From the NCBI GenBank assembly GCA_023439125.1, contig JAEXOU010000005.1, positions 558,001 to 622,000 on the forward strand: a stretch of 64,000 nt of DNA, given 5' to 3'. Shown here one piece after another: positions 58,554-64,000 of the stretch; the stretch's first letter is position 1; each line of letters starts with the position of its first letter. This DNA comes from Bacillota bacterium (GTDB taxonomy: Bacteria; Bacillota; Clostridia; Lachnospirales; Lachnospiraceae). Made by a program: the position numbers and the translations under genes. Below the pieces are notes generated by a model, which saw nothing but the letters and a program-made list of their open reading frames with translations, had not been told where the DNA came from and made no database searches.

Positions 58554-60836
58554 TTAATTATCTTCCCCATTTTTTGAAACCGCAATATCCTCATTAATTT
58601 CAAAATCATTATGGTTCTTTGTATTTTCTAACTCCATAGTCTTAATTGATTCGCTCTTCTCGTTATTTATTGTTCCATCTTCGTTCATTCGTGATGAATC
58701 AGTTGGAACTAAATCTTTAATCTTTTCAATCGACAACAATTTAAGTAACGTCGTAAGAGCATTCTGATCAGAATCCTGCCCTCCTAAAGTAACTGTATTC
58801 TGTGGTACCAAATGTAAATTTTGATTTGTCTTAATTGCTTCTGCCAATGCAATCATAATTTCTTTTTGAACTAGCATCTCAGGGCCACCATAAGCATTAA
58901 CATTCTTCTTATTTGCTTCAGCTTGTGCATCACCGACTTTACGAATTCTTTCAGCTTCTGCAGCACCCATCTGATTTATTTTCAATGCTTCTGCCTCTGC
59001 TTCCAGTTTTACCTTCTTAGCATTTGCTTCTGCTTCAGCTTCTATACGATCACGATTGGCACTAGCTGAAAGCCTTGTCTTCTTTGCTTCTGCTTCTGCT
59101 TCAATTTCTTTCTTATAACGCTCTGCATCTGCATTAATCTGCATCGTTTCTTTCTTTACAGAAGCTGACTGTTTTTCTGCCTCTGCTTGGTTTTTCTTTA
59201 TTTCAATTTCAATATTAGATTCAGTTAAAAATGCTTGTTGAGCAGCTTTTGCCTGTGCCTCTTTTAATAATCGTTCTGTTTCAGCTGCTTTCATCTTCTG
59301 GTTGTCGGTTGACATCTTTTCAATTGCTAACTGACGTTCTGATAACTGTGCCATAATCTGAGGAATCATTGCATCTCCATTATCATCTGGTGTATCAATT
59401 AACACGTCTTCCAACTCAAGATTGAACTGTCTGAATTCTGGTCCCATCACATCTAGTACTTCTCGAGCGATACCAGCTTTACCTTGAACAAGTTCTAGAT
59501 AATTCTTTGTTTCAGCGATATGTTTAAAATGTGCACTGATCATTGGATCAAGTGTTTGTTCTACTAATTTCATTACGGAACCAAATCTTTGAATCATCGA
59601 AGGTGCTTGAAGATAATTAATATGTACTACAACGGATAATGGAATTGCTGGTTTTAAACCATCCTTTGTGATAACACGAAGTTTCTTTAAGTTATTATCG
59701 TATTCATACTGTCCGCCAGAATTTTCATCCCATTTCAATGCAAAGTTATCCGTAGGTACTAAAATAACCTCCTGTGCATATGGATTTAATGGATATTTAC
59801 CAGGCATTAATGGCGTCTCCCAAATACCACGGCAACCTTCCTCTACAAGTTCACCATGTGTATACTCTGTCCCCGAAACATCCGTCCCCTTCTTACCAAC
59901 GAAGCTATTAACGACACCAACATGTGATACATCGATAATGGTCTTAGGCTTTAACTCAACGGTTGCAAACAAACGATTGATAAAGTAAGTACCATCTGTT
60001 AATACTTGATATTGCATACCTCGATAACCGCCAGCTGCAAGAAAACACTCAATATTTTGGAATCCATTATGATTTAGTTTTGATCCACTTTCATTATCAC
60101 CCATAATCGGTGCAATTGTTTCATCGGAAGGCAAAGATCTTCCTTCAAATGTTGTTACAACTCCGATAAAATCGCGCTCTACATGGTAATGGCCTTCCTT
60201 TACGATAGAAGAATTCATGTAATCTGTATTATCATAATTATTGCCATATGCCATATTACGATTCATTGCACTCGTAATAATGACTGGGTTAAAACCATCT
60301 CTCTGCATTAATACTTGGGACATAGCTCGAATCTTATTGTTTTCATCCTTTGAGCCAATTGGAATAAAGTAAGTCTCTTCTTCCGTTAATATTACAAACT
60401 GAGCAAGGTTAAATGCATAAGTTCCTTCACGTAATATGGAGCGTTGTGGACCCTTTTGTCCTCCATTTTCAATAAATGCTCTCGTATCTTGAAAGTTTGA
60501 ACACTCGATTTCTCGTGCTAATGTTTGATCTGCTTTTAATGCTTGACCTGAACGTGCAAATACATAACCGATTTTTCCCTGTTTAATCGTAACACGATCT
60601 CTTTTGTATATCTTATAAATTATCCTGCATCTAAAATGAAGTCCAGGTCCAAGTGTATCCGCCTGAAATCCCGCTTCTCCATGTAATGCGATAAAGTCAC
60701 CATTCTTTAGTGATTTCGTAGAGAATTTTTTTTCTACAATTGCTACTTCATTACTTCCTACCATAACTGGCCCAGTCAATATGAATAACAAAACTACAGC
60801 CACTAAAGCAATAGTACCAAGAATGATATATTCCAT
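58554..60836 (-). CDS. SPFH/flotillin-like membrane scaffold protein
   Basis: About 760 residues. N-terminal membrane helix (about 1-25), a long SPFH region with duplicated blocks (VIVEKKFSTKSLKNGDFIALHGEAGFQ; VGVVNSFVGKKG), then an alanine/glutamate coiled coil (about 520-660) with AEAEAKK-type repeats and an acidic C-terminus. Flotillin-like proteins organise membrane microdomains. Start set at the ATG at 60836, preceded by AAGGAGG, instead of 60893. No NfeD-type partner gene beside it. Confidence 0.85.
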   Translation of the reverse strand: MEYIILGTIALVAVVLLFILTGPVMVGSNEVAIVEKKFSTKSLKNGDFIALHGEAGFQADTLGPGLHFRCRIIYKIYKRDRVTIKQGKIGYVFARSGQALKADQTLAREIECSNFQDTRAFIENGGQKGPQRSILREGTYAFNLAQFVILTEEETYFIPIGSKDENNKIRAMSQVLMQRDGFNPVIITSAMNRNMAYGNNYDNTDYMNSSIVKEGHYHVERDFIGVVTTFEGRSLPSDETIAPIMGDNESGSKLNHNGFQNIECFLAAGGYRGMQYQVLTDGTYFINRLFATVELKPKTIIDVSHVGVVNSFVGKKGTDVSGTEYTHGELVEEGCRGIWETPLMPGKYPLNPYAQEVILVPTDNFALKWDENSGGQYEYDNNLKKLRVITKDGLKPAIPLSVVVHINYLQAPSMIQRFGSVMKLVEQTLDPMISAHFKHIAETKNYLELVQGKAGIAREVLDVMGPEFRQFNLELEDVLIDTPDDNGDAMIPQIMAQLSERQLAIEKMSTDNQKMKAAETERLLKEAQAKAAQQAFLTESNIEIEIKKNQAEAEKQSASVKKETMQINADAERYKKEIEAEAEAKKTRLSASANRDRIEAEAEANAKKVKLEAEAEALKINQMGAAEAERIRKVGDAQAEANKKNVNAYGGPEMLVQKEIMIALAEAIKTNQNLHLVPQNTVTLGGQDSDQNALTTLLKLLSIEKIKDLVPTDSSRMNEDGTINNEKSESIKTMELENTKNHNDFEINEDIAVSKNGEDN

Positions 60837-61121
60837 ATATGATTCCTCCTTATTTTTGGCAAGATAAGGCAGTAGTATTTTTTCCCTTGTCATGAATCTA
60901 TATCAATTCTAGATAAGGTTTAAGTAGTCTTTCTTGTCATGATAGATACAACATTATATTACCACATCTTTGTAAAAAATCCACTTTTATTTATATATAA
61001 TGGTAAGCAAATTGATACTTCAAAAATATAAAAATTCTCTTATAATTTCTTAAATTCAGATGTATACAAATGAATATTGAATAGACACTATAAATACTAT
61101 AGTTTCTTTGTGGAGGCCATT

Positions 61122-62531
61122 ATGCAAAAATTTAAAATGCCAACAGCATATACAATCATGTTGATAATTATCATTGTTATGGCAATCTTGACTTGGGTGA
61201 TTCCAGCTGGTGTCTATGAATATAGTCCTAATTCAGGAGAACCTATCGCTGGAAGCTATCATCAAACCACCCAAAATCCTCAAGGTATAGGTGATATAGC
61301 ACTTGCACCAATTAAAGGTTTTATCGATGCCATAGAGATAGCTACCTTTATCCTTATGGTTGGTGGTTTTCTCGGTATCGTAATGAAGACTGGTGCAATT
61401 AATGCAGGGATTAGCAACATCATCCATTCCTTTCGCGGCAGAGAGAAACTAATGATTCCACTATTGATGATTCTCTTTGCCCTTGGAGGAACAAGTTTTG
61501 GGATGGCCGAAGAAACGATAGCTTTCTACCCGATATTACTACCTGTTTTTATTGCTGCAGGATATGACTCGATTACCGCCATTGCTGTTATTTTACTTGG
61601 TGCCGGCATTGGAACACTTGGTTCCACCGTGAACCCATTCGCTACTGGCATTGCCTCTGGTTTTGTGGGTGTATCGATTGGTGATGGTTTACTACTTCGT
61701 ATCGTAATTCTTGTTGTAATGTTGATTATTGGTATAATCTATATCATGAGGTACGGTGAACGTGTTCGTAAGAATCCAAAGACCTCTATTGTATATGAAC
61801 AGTATGAAGAAAATAAAAAACATTTTACGTTTGAAAACGAAGGTGAGGATAAGATGTTAATGACAGGAAAGCAGAAAATTGCTCTAACGTTATTCATTGT
61901 TACTTTCCTTGTTATGATTTACTCTGTAATTCCTTTTAAAGAACTTGGAATTACGATACTTCCAACTCTAGGCTGGTGGTTTCCAGAGTTGTCAGCATTA
62001 TTCTTTGTCAGTGCGGTTGTTATCGGAATTGTATATCGATTCAAAGAAAGTGAAATAGTACATCATTTTGTCGATGGTGCTGCTGATATGGTCGGTGTTG
62101 CCTTAATTATCGGTATTTCTCGAGGAATCACTATTATTATGAACAATGGCCTCATTACTGGCACAATCCTCTATTGGGGCGAACGTGCCTTAACTGGTGT
62201 CGGATCGATTGCATTTATAGCATTTACGTACATTTTATATATTCCATTATCTTTTCTAATTCCGTCAACTACTGGACTAGCAACACTTACAACTCCAATC
62301 ATGGCACCGCTAGCTGATTTTTCTGGTGTCAGTCGCGAACTCGTCGTTACCGCATATCAATCTGCCTCTGGTGTACTAAATCTTTTTACTCCAACTAGTG
62401 CTGTAGTTATGGGTGCTTTGGCGATTGGACGTATATCTTTTGACCGATATATAAAATTCGTATGGAAGCTTGCCCTGCTAATTTTCCTAGCAACCTTTGC
62501 ATTACTAGTACTAGGTGTAATCATATCATAA
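61122..62531 (+). CDS. YfcC-family carboxylate/amino-acid transporter
   Basis: About 469 residues, eleven or twelve membrane helices. TAYTIMLIIIIVMAILTWVIPAG and GGTSFGMAEETIAFYPILLPV are characteristic of YfcC (DcuC/ArcD-like superfamily). Possible substrates are dicarboxylates, peptides or arginine/ornithine; undecided. GGAGG five bases before the ATG at 61122 sets the start; the frame is open to a TTG at 61077. Single gene. Confidence 0.88.
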   Translation: MQKFKMPTAYTIMLIIIIVMAILTWVIPAGVYEYSPNSGEPIAGSYHQTTQNPQGIGDIALAPIKGFIDAIEIATFILMVGGFLGIVMKTGAINAGISNIIHSFRGREKLMIPLLMILFALGGTSFGMAEETIAFYPILLPVFIAAGYDSITAIAVILLGAGIGTLGSTVNPFATGIASGFVGVSIGDGLLLRIVILVVMLIIGIIYIMRYGERVRKNPKTSIVYEQYEENKKHFTFENEGEDKMLMTGKQKIALTLFIVTFLVMIYSVIPFKELGITILPTLGWWFPELSALFFVSAVVIGIVYRFKESEIVHHFVDGAADMVGVALIIGISRGITIIMNNGLITGTILYWGERALTGVGSIAFIAFTYILYIPLSFLIPSTTGLATLTTPIMAPLADFSGVSRELVVTAYQSASGVLNLFTPTSAVVMGALAIGRISFDRYIKFVWKLALLIFLATFALLVLGVIIS

Positions 62532-62617
62532 TATGAAGAAAATCATCTGATCTAGGATCCTATCTTCTAAAAAGTATTTTACTTTTTAAGAGTTATTTCG
62601 ACATCTTCATATTGCGC

Positions 62618-62649
62618 TTTGTGTGCATCATATTCCTTTTGGACGTTTT
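62618..62649 (+). repeat. Repeat B, copy 4 (3' fragment)
   Basis: TTGTGTGCATCATA then TTCCTTTTGGACG match the end of B2, with the GCGTCC arm missing, and a C palindrome follows at once, as in B2-C2. Confidence 0.6.
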
Positions 62650-62692
62650 TTTATTTCACAGGGAAGTTCAAAGAACTTTCCTGTAAAATAAA
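62650..62692. repeat. Palindromic repeat C, copy 4
   Basis: Arms 62650-62668 and 62674-62692, two mismatches, loop CAAAG. Close match to copy 3. Confidence 0.8.
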
Positions 62693-62723
62693 AAAGGAAT
62701 TAGTCAGAATGACTAATTCCTTT
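62693..62723. terminator. Bidirectional terminator between transporter and desulfoferrodoxin
   Basis: AAAGGAATTAGTCA / TGACTAATTCCTTT, 14 pairs, GAA loop, placed between convergent genes. Confidence 0.85.
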
Positions 62724-62777
62724 CTACCGTATGTAAATGAGTCCACTACAAGAATTTACCTCATTTATAACATAAAT

Positions 62778-63152
62778 TTATGCTTTCCAAAGACTGTGAA
62801 GATTACAGTATGCATAAACTGCCTCTACTTCATCTCCTTCACACATTGAAAAGCAAACCTTAGGTTCCTGTCCTGGTGCTAAGGCCTTTCTTTGGTTTCC
62901 ATATTTTGTCTGAATAGATACCCATTCAATATAGTGTTCCGGCGTCATTGGATGTTCGACAGCACCAATTTTTACATAAACCTCATTACCTTTTACCTCG
63001 TAAACTGGAACATGCTTTTCTAACGATGCGTCTGTTGTACCAGGAATAATCTCCTTCATCACTTCCCCACAGCATTCGATTGGTATTCCGCTTTCTTTCA
63101 CCATCGCTATGATATTACCGCAATGCTCACAAATTAAAAACTTTTGCTCCAT
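62778..63152 (-). CDS. Desulfoferrodoxin (superoxide reductase)
   Basis: 124 residues. N-terminal desulforedoxin-like domain with four cysteines (C8, C11, C27, C28) and a superoxide reductase domain with iron ligands in EKHVPVYEV, VEHPMTPEHYIEWV and YCNLHSLWK. Reduces superoxide to peroxide without making oxygen, typical for anaerobes. Leader of about 100 bases behind a TTTACT-17-TATAAT promoter. Confidence 0.95.
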   Translation of the reverse strand: MEQKFLICEHCGNIIAMVKESGIPIECCGEVMKEIIPGTTDASLEKHVPVYEVKGNEVYVKIGAVEHPMTPEHYIEWVSIQTKYGNQRKALAPGQEPKVCFSMCEGDEVEAVYAYCNLHSLWKA

Positions 63153-63260
63153 AATAGCCTCCTTGCATATTTATTCTCAGGTTGAATAACAACCCTGCTT
63201 TCTTCGACCATCTTTTTCACTCAAGATTAATATAGTTTTTATGATCTTCAATATTTCATT

Positions 63261-63289
63261 ATTATACCATATCAACCAGATTTAGTAAA
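63261..63289 (-). promoter_or_regulatory. Predicted promoter of the desulfoferrodoxin gene
   Basis: Minus strand TTTACT (63284-63289), 17 bases, TATAAT (63261-63266). Confidence 0.55.
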
Positions 63290-63356
63290 CATTTTAGACT
63301 CATCTTATTATATTCAAATTCAGTCTTTTGAATGTCTCGTATATCCTCAACCTTAA

Positions 63357-63788
63357 CTAGTCAACGGAAAATCCAACTGCTTTTAACCCATTGTAGTATC
63401 TTCCACTTTGAGCAGTAAACTTTAGAACACAATAATTAGGATCCTTGACACCTTTTGTGTATACTTTAATATCTTCTTTTTGCCATATCATTTCTTTTGT
63501 ATCTTGATCTTTTAGAACCTGCATTGTCCCTACTAACATAACTGCTTCATACTGAAATAAACCCTTATGATAAAAGTATAAACTCGCATTTGGATTTTTT
63601 TTGTATTGCTTTACTCTTAATGACTCTGTACTCGTAATAAAGTAAAAATCTACGATGCCATTTCTTTTTCTAGGTTTCATCATCGCTTTCATATTTGGAA
63701 AACCATTCTCATCAATTGAGCATATAAAACTAATCTTTTGTTTTGAAATAAAATTTTCTACTTTATTTATATCTAGCATATACGACAT
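63357..63788 (-). CDS. Pyridoxamine 5'-phosphate oxidase-like flavin-binding protein
   Basis: 143 residues, split-barrel FMN-binding type: FICSIDENGFPNMKAMMKPRKRNGI, FYFITSTESLRVKQYKKNPNASLYFY, and YEAVMLVGTMQVLKD. Members bind FMN, F420 or haem; substrate unknown. Good promoter upstream. Confidence 0.85.
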   Translation of the reverse strand: MSYMLDINKVENFISKQKISFICSIDENGFPNMKAMMKPRKRNGIVDFYFITSTESLRVKQYKKNPNASLYFYHKGLFQYEAVMLVGTMQVLKDQDTKEMIWQKEDIKVYTKGVKDPNYCVLKFTAQSGRYYNGLKAVGFSVD

Positions 63789-63820
63789 ACCTTCTTTCTC
63801 AGCACTTAAATATCACCTAG

Positions 63821-63849
63821 ATTATAGCGAAAAGCTCAAAAAATTACAA
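63821..63849 (-). promoter_or_regulatory. Predicted promoter of the PNPOx-like gene
   Basis: Minus strand TTGTAA (63844-63849), 17 bases, TATAAT (63821-63826), 33 bases before the ATG. Confidence 0.65.
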
Positions 63850-63877
63850 TATTAAAAGTAAATCAGCATTTATTTGT

Positions 63878-64000
63878 CTAATCCACTGAGAACTTTTCAT
63901 CCTTAACATATTCCAATATGTCACCTGGCTGACAATCTAAGGTTTCACAAATAGCCTCTAACGTAGAAAATCGTATTGCACTAATCTTACCAGTTTTAAT
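63878..64000 (-). CDS. C-terminal part of a small XRE-family HTH regulator (incomplete)
   Basis: The window's end carries the last 40 codons of a minus-strand gene: ...IKTGKISAIRFSTLEAICETL then DCQPGDILEYVKDEKFSVD and TAG. LEAICETLDCQPGDILEY is the typical end of one-domain Cro/C1 (YozG-like) regulators. The start lies beyond base 64000. It is close to the promoter of the PNPOx-like gene. Confidence 0.8.
   Translation of the reverse strand: MKTGKISAIRFSTLEAICETLDCQPGDILEYVKDEKFSVD

Noticed and set aside
1..64000. tRNA, rRNA, prophage or transposase genes
   Set aside because: I looked for them in all gaps and among coding regions and saw none.

Overview
The window reads as a chromosomal segment of a low-GC, endospore-forming, anaerobic Firmicute of the Lachnospiraceae type. 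Supporting signs are spoIVA, a MinCDE/MreBCD/DivIVA/SepF division and shape set, desulfoferrodoxin, Shine-Dalgarno-rich AT-biased genes with frequent TTG/GTG starts, and a biomass-active GH43 enzyme. Gene content and order remind me of Lachnoclostridium (Clostridium) phytofermentans; that is recollection, not proof. Nearly all genes lie on the minus strand. I see no tRNA, rRNA, CRISPR array, prophage or transposase.

Layout. 19-8731 (minus): AAA/DUF4143 ATPase, RluD-type pseudouridine synthase, lspA, aroB, then the ylm division cluster (divIVA, ylmH, yggT/ylmG, sepF, yggS/ylmE) and a HlyD-like adaptor. 8937-10370 (plus): DUF378 membrane protein and GH43 glycosidase. 10779-21949 (minus): P-loop orphan, then a shape/division operon in transcription order radC, mreB, mreC, mreD, PBP2, minC, minD, minE, rodA, mgsA, D,D-carboxypeptidase. 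22207-31123 (minus): MutS-like membrane ATPase, mutS, mutL, miaA and a cystathionine/methionine lyase-like PLP enzyme. 31299-36630: NhaC antiporter, small membrane protein, SH3-NlpC/P60 hydrolase, spoIVA. 36710-46948: duplicated lipoproteins, Spx/ArsC-like protein, uridine kinase, RpiB/LacAB isomerase, gpsA-plsY-der, DUF512 radical-SAM-like protein, sulfite/nitrite reductase. 47173-51366 (plus): Fe3+/siderophore/cobalamin-type ABC importer and PRPP synthetase. 51420-60836 (minus): pgeF, yraN, FlhB-like, rnhB, ylqF, lepB, chemoreceptor, rplS, SPFH protein. 61122-64000: YfcC transporter, desulfoferrodoxin, PNPOx-like protein and the end of an HTH regulator.

The most unusual content is not protein coding. 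Several intergenic regions carry a modular family of structured repeats: A, a ~175-200 bp long hairpin; B, a ~90 bp GC-richer block ending in a terminator-like hairpin; C, a ~45 bp palindrome. They occur as B1-A1, B3-C1, A2-B2-C2, A3-C3 and B4-C4, and each lies just beyond the terminator of a minus-strand gene. The long stems of A1 and A2 differ at three positions, and each difference is compensated on the opposite arm, so the fold itself appears to be kept. A separate ~175 bp hairpin of the same architecture (D) sits after the udk terminator. These are the best candidates here for an undescribed RNA or mobile-repeat family.
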